NCBI GenBank assembly: GCA_021734995.1 | Contig: JAIPHX010000007.1 | Coordinates: 1-37,104 of the forward strand | Length of the DNA stretch: 37,104 nucleotides | Direction: 5' to 3' | DNA from: Minisyncoccota bacterium | Lineage (GTDB): Bacteria; Patescibacteriota; Minisyncoccia; Phycocordibacterales; UBA9973 | Shown here: piece by piece, positions 25,216 to 33,147 of the stretch | Position numbering within the stretch: position 1 is the first letter of the stretch | Layout of the letters: the number at the start of each line of letters is the position of its first letter | Position numbers and translations under genes: made by a program | The notes under the pieces: generated by a model | Told to the model about the DNA's origin: nothing | What the model saw: the letters and a program-made list of their open reading frames with translations, nothing else | Database searches by the model: none

Positions 25216-25224
25216 CTGTTTGTT

Positions 25225-25758
25225 TTAATATTCTATAACAAAATCAAAAGAAAGACTGGCGTCATGCTCTGGCAAACCAGAAGCATTATTTCTCTCCAGA
25301 ACTAGAGTTGCTGGGCCGATATAATACTCTGGAACCTTTATGTCACTAGTAAATGGAACAAATTTTTCAGTCATCCACTCACCTTCAGCACTAGCATACG
25401 TTTCTACCAATACTTTTTGATCTTTATCTAAAATCTTTACAGGAAAACTCCCTTCAAAAAACCACACTCCTTTTGCTTGCCCTATAATCTTAAAATCTTT
25501 ACCTGTCACTGCTCCAGGGAATGGTAAAAGCACTCTAATATTCTCAGGAGAAGAATTAATATAAATCAATCCATTATTTACATTTGCTGTGTATGTATTT
25601 TTCTGGATCTCTGAATTGTTCCCTGTATTAGAATTTTCGCTAGTATTTACAGCAGTGAATTCAGAGTTCAAATAAGTGTCTTTTCCTTTAAACAAATACG
25701 CCGAAAACATTAAGAAAATTACAGCAAAAAAAGTAACCCAATAAAGAGCGTTTTTCAT
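25225..25758 (-). CDS. Exported protein with Gmad2-type immunoglobulin-like domain
   Basis: The 177-residue product has a hydrophobic N-terminal segment (about residues 4-22, signal peptide or anchor), a low-complexity Asn/Ser/Thr linker (about 30-60), then a domain of about 100 residues. The pattern FKIIGQAKGVWFFEGSFPVKILDKDQKVL followed by EGEWMTEKFVPF closely matches the Gmad2 immunoglobulin-like domain known from spore germination and CPR surface proteins. The role is presumably binding or display at the cell surface. It abuts doxX with no intergenic base and is followed by a terminator, so the two form a transcription unit. The start is the coupled ATG next to the doxX stop. Confidence 0.82.
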   Translation of the reverse strand: MKNALYWVTFFAVIFLMFSAYLFKGKDTYLNSEFTAVNTSENSNTGNNSEIQKNTYTANVNNGLIYINSSPENIRVLLPFPGAVTGKDFKIIGQAKGVWFFEGSFPVKILDKDQKVLVETYASAEGEWMTEKFVPFTSDIKVPEYYIGPATLVLERNNASGLPEHDASLSFDFVIEY

Positions 25759-26184
25759 TTATTGAACAGAATTTTTGTTTGCTAATTTAGAAAAAAGATA
25801 GTCTACAGAATATTTACCAGATCCCAAAAACACAAGAGAAAGAGAAGCTAGTAATAACACAAAAACATATTCGTATCCATTAGTAGCTAGACTAAATCCG
25901 TTGGCAAAATGAACCTTAAACATTGCTACAGCCATTATTACAGCGAGAACAACCCCAGCTTTTCTAGTAAACAACCCAAGCAATACCAAGATACCACCCG
26001 CTAGCTCTGCCCAAGATACAAAATATGCAAGAAATGTTCCAAATCCAAGAGATTGAAAGAATCCAGCGACCATATCTATATTATTTACTTTCATTAAACC
26101 TGCGTAAATAAACACGACTCCTACCAATAATCTCACCAAAAAAGTTCCTAAATCCACATTATGTAAACGTTTTAATAAATCCAT
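25759..26184 (-). CDS. DoxX family membrane protein
   Basis: The 141-residue product has four predicted helices (about residues 14-32, 45-68, 71-92, 100-122). DoxX signatures are FLVRLLVGVVFIYAGLMKV (about 15-33), the polar SWAELAGGILVLLGLFTRKAG (about 56-76), and ANGF before the last helices. DoxX proteins are associated with thiol/oxidative stress or quinone chemistry in other bacteria, but the specific role here is not visible. It forms an operon with the Gmad2 protein. A candidate extended -10 (TGT-TAAGAT, minus strand, 26245-26237) lies in the 99-base upstream gap. Confidence 0.85.
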   Translation of the reverse strand: MDLLKRLHNVDLGTFLVRLLVGVVFIYAGLMKVNNIDMVAGFFQSLGFGTFLAYFVSWAELAGGILVLLGLFTRKAGVVLAVIMAVAMFKVHFANGFSLATNGYEYVFVLLLASLSLVFLGSGKYSVDYLFSKLANKNSVQ

Positions 26185-26283
26185 ATACTTATTATTTTTA
26201 ATTTAATTATTTTTTAATATCGACAACACTGATACTATCTTAACATATAAATACTTATTTTCTACATGTGAAAATTATTTAAG

Positions 26284-26691
26284 TTATTCATCTGCGTTAG
26301 GAATATTTCCATGTTCTTTATTGTATCCTTCTTTTAAATTATTAATTCGGTCCATCATTATACCAAAGTCCACATTACCAAAGTCCACATTACCAAAGTC
26401 CACATTAGGGATATTCCCACATTCTTCATTGTATTCTTTTTTTAACTTTTTAATTTCTTCTTTTAAATTATCAATTCGAGCCATTGTTACACTAGGGGCT
26501 TCTTTTATTTTTAAATAATAAAGAGAAAGTTCATTTTCTTTGTCTGGATCAGGAATAATTTCCTCTTTCAACTTTTTTAAGTGTGTTTCTTCGCCTCTGA
26601 TCTTAAGATTAAGTTCTTTCATATGTTTTACATATTTTATCATTTTATCTCCTGGTTTTGGATCATTATTTACACCTTCTAAATCAGACAT
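26284..26691 (-). CDS. Charged coiled-coil protein with perfect 15-base tandem repeats, function unknown
   Basis: The 135-residue product is almost wholly hydrophilic and helical, rich in Lys/Glu with heptad-like spacing, and has no membrane segment. The C-terminal half shows an internal duplication: IDNLKEEIKKLKKEYNEECGNIPN is echoed by INNLKEGYNKEHGNIPN (compared in parts by eye). Between the two copies the pentapeptide NVDFG occurs three times, encoded by three identical 15-base units. No enzyme motif is seen. It is probably a structural or scaffolding protein. No Shine-Dalgarno precedes the ATG. Confidence 0.7.
   Translation of the reverse strand: MSDLEGVNNDPKPGDKMIKYVKHMKELNLKIRGEETHLKKLKEEIIPDPDKENELSLYYLKIKEAPSVTMARIDNLKEEIKKLKKEYNEECGNIPNVDFGNVDFGNVDFGIMMDRINNLKEGYNKEHGNIPNADE
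26362..26406. repeat. Three perfect 15-base tandem repeats
   Basis: ACCAAAGTCCACATT occurs three times in tandem on the plus strand, inside the coiled-coil gene. Each unit encodes five residues (NVDFG register on the minus strand), so gain or loss of a unit keeps the frame. Confidence 0.95.
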
Positions 26692-26767
26692 ATAATTTTA
26701 ATTATTTATTACTAATATATTTTATTATAAACCTTTAAACTTAAGTGTCAAAATTTTATACCTATAT

Positions 26768-27673
26768 TTAATCATTCTTTAATTTCAAACACAAAATCTC
26801 TACACTATTCCAAGCTTTTGAAGCAATTTCTTGATTTAATCCTTTTTTTGCATAAGAAAGAGCTAAAAAAGGCTCATTTTTTGTGGGTCTAATTTCAGAA
26901 ACAAAACCCATATCTGTGTAGAATTTTAAAGATTCTTCTTCATCTTTAAAAGGATAATTGATTTTATCAAATGCTTCAACCTTCTCTTTTGGAAGTTTTT
27001 CTATCATGAAATTGTTTATACATAAATCTGAAGTGATCCACATACTATCTGGGTTTTTTTCAAGTATATATTTTATATTTTCAACTATTCTTTTTTTATC
27101 CTCTAGAGTAAAGTAACGCAAAAGACCTTCTGTTACTATGACTATTGGTTCATTTTCAGGAAATAACTTAAAAATCGTCTCAAAGTCTTTTCTGTTTAAA
27201 GCATCTCCATTTTTTAGTTTTAAGTTATCTGGTTTATTAATATTTGCTTCTTTAATTATTTCTTCTTTTTTGGAAATTACATCCTTTAAATCCAACTCTA
27301 CTACTGTATTATTTGGATCTTGCGCATATATTAGTCCCCTTGTGTCATAACCAGAACCTATCTCAAAAATATTTTTAAAACCTCTTTCGTTGATTATAAT
27401 ATTTATAAGTTTAAATCTTGCTTCCAACTGAACAAAAGAGTAAGTATTCGCATCAGCTCCTACTGATTCGTCGCTTATTTCAATACCAGTATCTTTTTTT
27501 AAAACTGCATATATTTTTTCGGCAAATGGGATATCAGTTATCGATCGTATAGCTGCAATTCTTACTGCCATTTGATTTAACCCTAATATATTTTCATCTT
27601 CTGGAAATTTTAAAGATAATTGCTCTTCACCTTCTTCTGGTGCCATAGTTATATGTAAATGACCTTCATCCAT
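26768..27673 (-). CDS. LCM-type SAM-dependent methyltransferase
   Basis: The 301-residue product matches the leucine carboxyl methyltransferase family (class I SAM fold). The SAM-binding motif I is NIFEIGSGYDTRGLIY (about residues 101-116), an acidic VVELDLKDV (about 124-132) follows at motif II, and IVTEGLLRYFTLEDK (about 179-193) is the family-specific motif IV region. The family's usual phase-setting N-terminal stretch (VRIAAIRSI) is also present. Bacterial members modify small molecules or protein C-termini, and no substrate is evident here. TATAAT ends seven bases before the ATG, with TTGCCT at -35 (16-base spacer), so the gene probably has its own promoter. Confidence 0.85.
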   Translation of the reverse strand: MDEGHLHITMAPEEGEEQLSLKFPEDENILGLNQMAVRIAAIRSITDIPFAEKIYAVLKKDTGIEISDESVGADANTYSFVQLEARFKLINIIINERGFKNIFEIGSGYDTRGLIYAQDPNNTVVELDLKDVISKKEEIIKEANINKPDNLKLKNGDALNRKDFETIFKLFPENEPIVIVTEGLLRYFTLEDKKRIVENIKYILEKNPDSMWITSDLCINNFMIEKLPKEKVEAFDKINYPFKDEEESLKFYTDMGFVSEIRPTKNEPFLALSYAKKGLNQEIASKAWNSVEILCLKLKND

Positions 27674-27680
27674 AAATATA

Positions 27681-27708
27681 ATTATACAACTAAAGCTTTA
27701 AAAGGCAA
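27681..27708 (-). promoter_or_regulatory. Candidate promoter of the methyltransferase gene, TTGCCT-16-TATAAT, seven bases before ATG
   Basis: The -10 is exact TATAAT (27686-27681 on the minus strand) and the -35 is TTGCCT (27708-27703, four of six). The mRNA would have almost no leader. Confidence 0.55.
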
Positions 27709-27738
27709 TATTAAGGATTTCAGTTGCTAAACAAATAT

Positions 27739-27954
27739 TTATCCTTTTTTATTAACCTTAAATTGCACACCATCTATTGCTTTCTTTAGAGAATCTAATA
27801 TGTCAATTATTTTTTTAGATTCTAGTGGATCAATAATATTCACTCTAGACAATTGTAAAACCTGAAAATTTATATTTGCAATATAGTTTTTTATATTTAC
27901 GAAACTCCTTTCTATTTCTATTGGTAATTTCTCTTCTGGATCTGTTCCTTCCAT
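27739..27954 (-). CDS. Small hydrophilic protein, function unknown
   Basis: The 71-residue product has no membrane segment. The pattern of hydrophobic residues (LPIEIERSFVNIKNYIANIN and IIDPLESKKIIDILDSLKKA) suggests two or three amphipathic helices, as in small regulatory or four-helix-bundle proteins. No family is recognised. The gene is supported by its upstream region: TTGAGA (five of six) is separated by 18 bases from TATAAT, which ends eight bases before the ATG. It stands between the HIT and methyltransferase genes with its own promoter. Confidence 0.68.
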   Translation of the reverse strand: MEGTDPEEKLPIEIERSFVNIKNYIANINFQVLQLSRVNIIDPLESKKIIDILDSLKKAIDGVQFKVNKKG

Positions 27955-27962
27955 ATACTTTA

Positions 27963-27992
27963 ATTATACCACTTTCTATACTTAATTCTCAA
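27963..27992 (-). promoter_or_regulatory. Promoter TTGAGA-18-TATAAT, eight bases before ATG
   Basis: On the minus strand the -35 is TTGAGA (27992-27987) and the -10 is exact TATAAT (27968-27963), with the 71-residue gene beginning eight bases later. This is the best-matched of the near-leaderless promoters. Confidence 0.7.
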
Positions 27993-28019
27993 GACTTCTT
28001 TATATTTATCCACAAAAGA

Positions 28020-28421
28020 CTATTTATTTAGTAAATGCACTGTTTCTTCAAACTCCTCAGGTGTATATTTTTGTATACTACCTTCCAATATTCTTTTTGA
28101 AGTAATATCAGTAGTATCATTCATGGGTACTACGTGTATATGTGTATGCGGGACATCCCAGCCGGCTACCATAACCCCTACCCTTTTGGGTTTTATTTTT
28201 TCTTTTATTAAAAGAGATATTTTTTTTACAGTGGACATTAGAGATGTGTATTGTAAATCTTCTAAATCTTGAAATTCTGGTTCGTGTTTTTTAGGGATAA
28301 CCAAGACATGTCCTTTATTGATAGGATTAATATCTAAAAAAGCAAGAGTACTCTCATCTTCGTATACTTTATATGCTGGTATCTCCCCGTTTATTATTTT
28401 ACAAAAAATACAATCTTGCAT
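28020..28421 (-). CDS. HIT family nucleotide hydrolase
   Basis: The histidine-triad motif is HTHIHVVP (His92, His94, His96). The N-terminal CIFCKIINGEIPAYKVYED is the standard start of HinT-like proteins, with Cys4 and Cys7 as likely zinc ligands. HIT enzymes hydrolyse AMP-linked substrates such as adenosine phosphoramidates or dinucleoside polyphosphates. At 133 residues it is typical. I choose ATG 28421 because an in-frame ATG at 28442 adds MYYNINN, whose codons overlap an exact TATAAT (28436-28431) nine bases before 28421. A promoter there would exclude the longer form. Confidence 0.92.
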   Translation of the reverse strand: MQDCIFCKIINGEIPAYKVYEDESTLAFLDINPINKGHVLVIPKKHEPEFQDLEDLQYTSLMSTVKKISLLIKEKIKPKRVGVMVAGWDVPHTHIHVVPMNDTTDITSKRILEGSIQKYTPEEFEETVHLLNK

Positions 28422-28430
28422 GTTATTTAT

Positions 28431-28436
28431 ATTATA
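28431..28436 (-). promoter_or_regulatory. Candidate -10 box of the HIT gene
   Basis: Exact TATAAT on the minus strand ends nine bases before the HIT start and just after the Nudix gene stop. It supports the shorter HIT start. Confidence 0.4.
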
Positions 28437-28445
28437 ATACAAACT

Positions 28446-28946
28446 TTAATAAATACCTCTTTTCTTTAAACTTTCTATGCCTTGTTGTAGAAAATATATC
28501 CAATGATCAAAATCTTTATTCTCATTATGCGCTTCCCATTTATCGAGCATTTCTTGTGCATCTACATATACTAAATTAAAATTCTCATGGTCTTCTAGTT
28601 GGGTTTCTATTAAATCCGTATTCTTTAATATTAATAAATAACAGACACTCTCAGCGCAACGGTTTACGTTTTTAGTTCTATTAAAATAATGCACAAACAC
28701 TTTGGCTAACTCTTCTGTTTCTAAAAAATTACAAAGACCACTTTCTTCTCTAACTTCCCTTAGAGTTCCCAATAACGGGTCTTCATTTTTATCAAAACCA
28801 CCACCAAAAAGTCTTAGAATGTTGGCACCCCAATTATCTCTTCCTACCGCAAATTTTTTAGTCTCAGGATCAAAAATAACAGCACAACCCCCATCTCTTC
28901 TTTCTTCATTTTCTCTTTTTATACCAAATTCTAAAAATGTATTCAT
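28446..28946 (-). CDS. Nudix hydrolase
   Basis: The 166-residue product carries a full Nudix box: Gly49, Glu55, then REVREESGL (residues 63-71) with exact GX5EX7REUXEEXGU spacing. Nudix enzymes remove a nucleoside-diphosphate-linked moiety, and the specific substrate cannot be told. The preceding GGCAVIFDPETKKFAVGRD is typical of the first strands. The gene lies two bases after the 235-residue unknown gene, and the HIT gene follows 25 bases beyond the stop, so the two hydrolases may share a transcript. No Shine-Dalgarno is visible. Confidence 0.93.
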   Translation of the reverse strand: MNTFLEFGIKRENEERRDGGCAVIFDPETKKFAVGRDNWGANILRLFGGGFDKNEDPLLGTLREVREESGLCNFLETEELAKVFVHYFNRTKNVNRCAESVCYLLILKNTDLIETQLEDHENFNLVYVDAQEMLDKWEAHNENKDFDHWIYFLQQGIESLKKRGIY

Positions 28947-28948
28947 AA

Positions 28949-29656
28949 TTATTTCTTTTTTATCTTAATATTTAGATCCATGAATGGATTTTTATCCAAA
29001 TATTTTTTGGCTTGTTCCCCTTCAAAATAATCTACAAAAGATATATTAGTACTTCCTTGTTCATCTAGATTAATAAAAAAATCAGCATAAAGTTTTTTGT
29101 TTTCAAAATCTTCTCTTTTTAAAGATTTATTAAAGAACTTACAAATCTCCATTAAAAATTTCTTCTGTTCTTCGCTGGGATTATTTTTATATCTAAAACT
29201 AATATCTATTTTACCAGTTGTACCTTGAGTATCTAATTCAGCAACATAATAAATACTATCATTATTAAGAAAATATGAATCTTGGTCAGTCATTTCAATA
29301 ATTACATGACCATCATTTATTACAATACCACCACTATATAATGGCTTAAAAGTCTCAAAAATCAAAACGTCTGTTTTTTCATCTAATGTGGTTAAAAGTT
29401 CTACTGCTTCTTGATAACTAAGTCCACCATGTCGAGCTACTTTGTTGTCCGCTTTTTTAATTCTCACAAAATATTTTTTATCTTTTACTTTTTCAGGAAG
29501 TAGTTTTAAAAAACTTTTTTTTCTATAACTTACATTTATAGGTAAACCACTCTCTTTCAATCTTTTTTCTTTTGATACATTTTCAGCATCCTCAACAATC
29601 CTTGGATCACGAGAATACCATTCCCCTATACCTGCTCTTCTGTTTCCTTTATCCAT
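28949..29656 (-). CDS. Soluble protein between two Nudix genes, function unknown
   Basis: The 235-residue product has no membrane segment. The first 45 residues are charged and probably disordered (RDPRIVEDAENVSKEKRLKE). A middle part of alternating strands follows (KYFVRIKKADNK, TDVLIFETFKPLYSGGIVIN, HVIIEMTDQD, IYYVAELDTQG). An all-charged helical region (SEEQKKFLMEICKFFNKSLKRE) and a C-terminal DLNIKIKKK tail complete it. The repeated short beta strands could suit a nucleotide- or ligand-binding fold, but I recognise no motif. It is tightly packed between two Nudix hydrolases, two bases from one and ten from the other, so a related role is likely by context. Confidence 0.7.
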   Translation of the reverse strand: MDKGNRRAGIGEWYSRDPRIVEDAENVSKEKRLKESGLPINVSYRKKSFLKLLPEKVKDKKYFVRIKKADNKVARHGGLSYQEAVELLTTLDEKTDVLIFETFKPLYSGGIVINDGHVIIEMTDQDSYFLNNDSIYYVAELDTQGTTGKIDISFRYKNNPSEEQKKFLMEICKFFNKSLKREDFENKKLYADFFINLDEQGSTNISFVDYFEGEQAKKYLDKNPFMDLNIKIKKK

Positions 29657-29666
29657 AAGTATATAA

Positions 29667-30077
29667 TTAATCTTTTAAAATATCTTCTTTTAAGATCTCT
29701 GCAACATAAATATCTAAATCTTCTTGCTTTTTCATTTCATTAATAGTGAGCCATTGGTATTTTGTATTTTCTGATATATCTAAGACCGGCTCTCCTTCAG
29801 TGTCTCCACGGTATGAAATTCGAACAACATGCATCTCGTTTTGATGAATGATATCTTGTGTGTAGAGTAACACAGGATTGGAAATAATTTTTAACCCTGT
29901 TTCTTCAAAAACTTCTCTTTTGAGATTTTCCAATAAGCTAGATCCTGGATTAATTCTACCTCCAACAATATCCCAAGACCCCTTGGTGTCTTTATATTTT
30001 TCAGCAGATCTTTTAAGTAAAAGATACTTCCCTTCTTTATTCCTTAAAAAAATTTTTACTCCTACTTGTAGTGTCAT
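29667..30077 (-). CDS. Nudix hydrolase with altered Nudix box
   Basis: The 136-residue product follows the Nudix fold: GVKIFLRNKEGKYLLLKRS at the start, WDIVGGRINPG, then REVFEETGL (residues 54-62). In the motif GX5EX7REUXEEXGU the first Glu is replaced by Ser46, while Gly40 and Arg54-Glu55/Glu58-Glu59 are kept. Glu58/Glu59 are the main metal ligands, so the enzyme may still be active. The shape (mutator MutT-like or NUDT-type) cannot fix the substrate. It lies 10 bases upstream of the unknown 235-residue gene. Confidence 0.9.
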   Translation of the reverse strand: MTLQVGVKIFLRNKEGKYLLLKRSAEKYKDTKGSWDIVGGRINPGSSLLENLKREVFEETGLKIISNPVLLYTQDIIHQNEMHVVRISYRGDTEGEPVLDISENTKYQWLTINEMKKQEDLDIYVAEILKEDILKD

Positions 30078-30157
30078 ATATTTATTGTTAATAATATTAA
30101 TGTTTATTTTTTATGTCTTACCTTCATATTTTACTAAAACTTGTATTTTCTCGTATA

Positions 30158-30547
30158 TCAATATCCCTTCTTTCTGTGTTCTTTTTTAATTTTCCAATAA
30201 ATACTTTTAGAATCAGTGTATACTTTTTTATCTCTATTTTTAAATAAATGTGCAGGGTATTTTTCTTTTACTTTCTCTAATTTATTTAAGAATATTTTCC
30301 CCATATCAAAATTCAAAAGAACTCCCATATTAAAACAATATATAAGAACATCAGCTAATTCTTTTTTAATTTTTTCTATCTGCTCTTTATCTTTTTTTAC
30401 TTCTTCCAACTCTTGATTTGTCCATTGGAAAAGCTCCAATAACTCAGAAGCTTCTATTGATATAGATTTTGCTATATCTGCTGGACGTAAATTATCCCAA
30501 TCTCTTTCTTTTAAATATTTCTTTACCTCTGTTTGATATTTTTTCAT
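30158..30547 (-). CDS. MazG-like nucleotide pyrophosphohydrolase
   Basis: The 129-residue product has the all-alpha NTP pyrophosphatase fold. ERDWDNLRPADIAKSISIEA leads into the metal-binding helix with Glu32, Glu35 and Glu38 (EASELLELFQW), and the second metal pair is Glu63/Asp66 in ELADVLIY. This EAxELLExFQW pattern is the dCTPase/RS21-C6-like branch of MazG enzymes, which hydrolyse non-canonical or excess dNTPs. The length is right for a single-domain member. It is downstream of the Cys-rich gene and 80 bases upstream of the Nudix gene, and adds to the nucleotide-cleaning group here. Confidence 0.88.
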   Translation of the reverse strand: MKKYQTEVKKYLKERDWDNLRPADIAKSISIEASELLELFQWTNQELEEVKKDKEQIEKIKKELADVLIYCFNMGVLLNFDMGKIFLNKLEKVKEKYPAHLFKNRDKKVYTDSKSIYWKIKKEHRKKGY

Positions 30548-30607
30548 TTTTTATGTTAAAAAACCCAACCTAATGAATGCTTTTTTATTCTAGTAAAATC
30601 AAACAAG

Positions 30608-32332
30608 CTAATATATCTCCTGCTGATAACATTTTTCACAATACACTATATCTGGTTGATCAAGGGAATAAGAAGTTCTAAAAGACGCATCACATTTACC
30701 TTCAAGATGTGTATGTTTTTTATTACACATACACGCACGATCATATAATTTAATTTTATTAATAAATTGATAACGATCTAGAAAACGACAATTATGACAT
30801 TTATGTGGTATTGGTATTCCAATGCGTTTATAAAACTGAAATTCATTATTAATAATCCGATAGGCACGCTTACAACTTTCACATTGAATTACTTCATTTA
30901 ATATATCTTCAGAAACATTTTTAATTGAATCTGCTAAATCTTTAGCGATAATCGTTATATCAAATTCACGGGGGTTTGGTTCACGCCACAAGAATCCTTT
31001 TTCTTTTGCTTCTTTAGAATCTAATGGAATGTAATCTTGTACCAAACTTTCATTGTATGCTAATGGAGAAAATTCAGCAGGGAAAAATTCACCATATTTA
31101 AATTTTCTATTTAAAGAATCTACATAAGGTAATTCATCCATATGTTTTATAATCTTTTCTCTTAATTCAAAGTATTCTTCTTTGGTATATTGTTTATTTA
31201 AAATACAATATTGCTTATTTTTTAAACCTACACAACCAAAACAATTGGAAGATCCTACGCAATATGCAGAATATTCTAAGTCCCTTGACTCTTCCCAGCA
31301 ATTAAAAGAATATTTTAGATTATATACACCCTCCCCACAAGTAACACATTCATATGCATTTTCAGCCCCTAGGAATAGTTGGACACAATCATAGGAATTA
31401 GTAGCTTTTAATACGCTGATTTGGACATACCTCAGATTCTCTCCTCCCTGAATTGAGACAGAGTCTAAGACATTTTTTGAATCACTAATCCTTTCCCCTG
31501 TGCAATTTATATTTCTGATACCATGATAATATTTTACTGGAAATTTTTTCCAAAAATCTAAAACTTTTTGACGTAGAGATATTATTGATTGATGAGAATC
31601 TAAATTCAATTGAGATATTTTATTTTCATATTCTTCTTTAGATAATGGTTCATTAAAAAAATAATAAGATTTACCCGTTAGATTTACACAACCAAAACAA
31701 TTAGTACAAGCTTTAAGTCCTTTAGAAAACCACACATCTACACAGCTTTCACAATCTAAAGAAAAAAATGTTCTATAAGATTTATATACCATTACATCTT
31801 CATAGCAAAGCTCATTTTCTATAACTTCGTGGGAATCAAAAGAATTATTCACATTAGTTGCTTTAACAAGATATGCTGAGTTTTCTACAAAATCAGCATC
31901 AAAACATAGATATGCATTACGTAAACTACTTACTTCATTACAATAATCAGAATTAACCATAAAACCAGCAGTGGATTTAGCAGGTAGTGGTACCTTAGAA
32001 AATAATTCCTTGAACTGTTCAAAAAAAGGTTTAGAAAAATCATAACTCATTTGATAATCTGTAGGATCCCATTGGTCTCCAAACCAATAATCATTTTCAT
32101 AAGTATTCAAATTAGCTTCTGGAGGAAATCCAGAAAATAAATCTTTATCTGTAAGTGCATTTTTTCTACGAAATAGACTACGCTCATTTCTAAATACTAG
32201 ACGGCGAACCATTCTACATTCTGAGCACCAAGAAGGTAATGGAACTTTCATTCTTTCATAAAAAAGTAAATCATTAGACTCAATAAGGAAGTCTTTTTTG
32301 CAGTTTTGACATGCTTTAGTTTCTGTCTCCAT
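30608..32332 (-). CDS. Large cysteine-rich protein with zinc ribbons at both ends, function unknown
   Basis: The 574-residue product has no signal peptide or membrane segment. Cys8/Cys11 and Cys36/Cys39 form one CxxC...CxxC ribbon with LLFYERMKVPLPSWC between. Cys484/Cys487 and Cys512/Cys515 form a near-copy near the C-terminus (FQFYKRIGIPIPHKC). More Cys follow at 534, 536, 547, 565 and 568. The centre repeats NCFGCVxLxxKxY...N...(S/T)KEEY twice and has many Asn-Ala/Ser-Tyr-x-Cys steps suggesting a solenoid. I associate this type with CPR genomes, but know of no function. An extended -10 TGG-TAATAT ends six bases before the ATG. Confidence 0.8.
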   Translation of the reverse strand: METETKACQNCKKDFLIESNDLLFYERMKVPLPSWCSECRMVRRLVFRNERSLFRRKNALTDKDLFSGFPPEANLNTYENDYWFGDQWDPTDYQMSYDFSKPFFEQFKELFSKVPLPAKSTAGFMVNSDYCNEVSSLRNAYLCFDADFVENSAYLVKATNVNNSFDSHEVIENELCYEDVMVYKSYRTFFSLDCESCVDVWFSKGLKACTNCFGCVNLTGKSYYFFNEPLSKEEYENKISQLNLDSHQSIISLRQKVLDFWKKFPVKYYHGIRNINCTGERISDSKNVLDSVSIQGGENLRYVQISVLKATNSYDCVQLFLGAENAYECVTCGEGVYNLKYSFNCWEESRDLEYSAYCVGSSNCFGCVGLKNKQYCILNKQYTKEEYFELREKIIKHMDELPYVDSLNRKFKYGEFFPAEFSPLAYNESLVQDYIPLDSKEAKEKGFLWREPNPREFDITIIAKDLADSIKNVSEDILNEVIQCESCKRAYRIINNEFQFYKRIGIPIPHKCHNCRFLDRYQFINKIKLYDRACMCNKKHTHLEGKCDASFRTSYSLDQPDIVYCEKCYQQEIY

Positions 32333-32338
32333 ATAAAA

Positions 32339-32347
32339 ATATTACCA
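32339..32347 (-). promoter_or_regulatory. Candidate extended -10, six bases before the Cys-rich gene
   Basis: On the minus strand TGG-TAATAT (32347-32339) ends six bases before the ATG. No -35 is obvious. This matches the leaderless spacing of several other genes. Confidence 0.35.
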
Positions 32348-32439
32348 TTTTTCTTCTCTAGATATCAACTCTATTTATTAAAGTCTAATTTTCTTAAAAA
32401 ATAGATATTTAATATGTGAGGAAAATCACTTTGTTGTTT

Positions 32440-33147
32440 TTACATTACTTTTTTTATCTTTTCAAAAAGAGGCTGGTAGATATCCTCTCTGGGGTTGATA
32501 ATAAGTTCTTTTTTATTAACCTTATTCACAAATTCAACAGGAACATCTAAAACCAAAGCAAGTGGATATTGTTCTTTCCCTTCTCCCATACAAAGAACTG
32601 CACTAGTCGCCAAGCTATCTGCAATGTCAGTTTTAGACATTTTTAACTTTCTGCCAAAAATATCTTTTTTACCAACATAATTTCTAATTCCTTTAAATCC
32701 TGCATAACCCAAAGCAACACCGACAACTCCAGCACGTAATGGGAAAAGCCTGCTATCAGTAATCAAGACACCTAATTGTTTAATCTTAAATATTTTTTTA
32801 AATTCTCTTCTCAACAGATCAGCAGAACGAAAACTATCTTTTGGTAAAAGAATAATTTTTCCATTTGCATTAGACTCATCAACACCAGATGAAGACATCA
32901 CCATTCCATCCTTTATGGTAAGCCATACATACTTTGTTTTAATAGCAAAATCGCTTTCTTTTTTTATAAGTTTTATTTTTTCCTCTTCATCTTTACATAT
33001 AGCTATTCTTCCTTCTGAAAGTGCAACGATCTTTGAAGTCACAACTATAATCGATTTCTCTGGAAGTTTTTTTATATATCTTTTGATAAATTCTACTAAA
33101 TTCTCATTCTCTTTAAAAACTCGTGTTTTAATTGGTTGTATTTTCAT
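32440..33147 (-). CDS. CofE-like F420-0:gamma-L-glutamate ligase family protein
   Basis: The 235-residue product matches the CofE family, which in F420 producers adds L-glutamate to F420-0 with GTP. Family marks are VVTSKIVALSEGR (about residues 35-47), SSSGVDESNANGK (about 85-97), LPKDSFRSADLLRREF, LGVLITDSRLFPLRAGVVGVALG (about 125-147, Asp131-Ser132) and YVGKKDIFGRKLKMSKTDIAD. No other F420 gene is in the window, so the substrate is doubtful; it could be a related glutamyl or amide ligase. It overlaps the transporter gene by 20 bases. The chosen ATG at 33147 lies inside that upstream gene, consistent with coupling. Confidence 0.87.
   Translation of the reverse strand: MKIQPIKTRVFKENENLVEFIKRYIKKLPEKSIIVVTSKIVALSEGRIAICKDEEEKIKLIKKESDFAIKTKYVWLTIKDGMVMSSSGVDESNANGKIILLPKDSFRSADLLRREFKKIFKIKQLGVLITDSRLFPLRAGVVGVALGYAGFKGIRNYVGKKDIFGRKLKMSKTDIADSLATSAVLCMGEGKEQYPLALVLDVPVEFVNKVNKKELIINPREDIYQPLFEKIKKVM

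Noticed and set aside
26362-26406. CRISPR-like direct repeats
   Set aside because: Three adjacent 15-base units without spacers, in frame inside a coding region; it is a protein repeat.
28422-28442. Upstream ATG at 28442 for the HIT gene
   Set aside because: The added codons overlap an exact TATAAT; the family normally starts close to CIFCKI.
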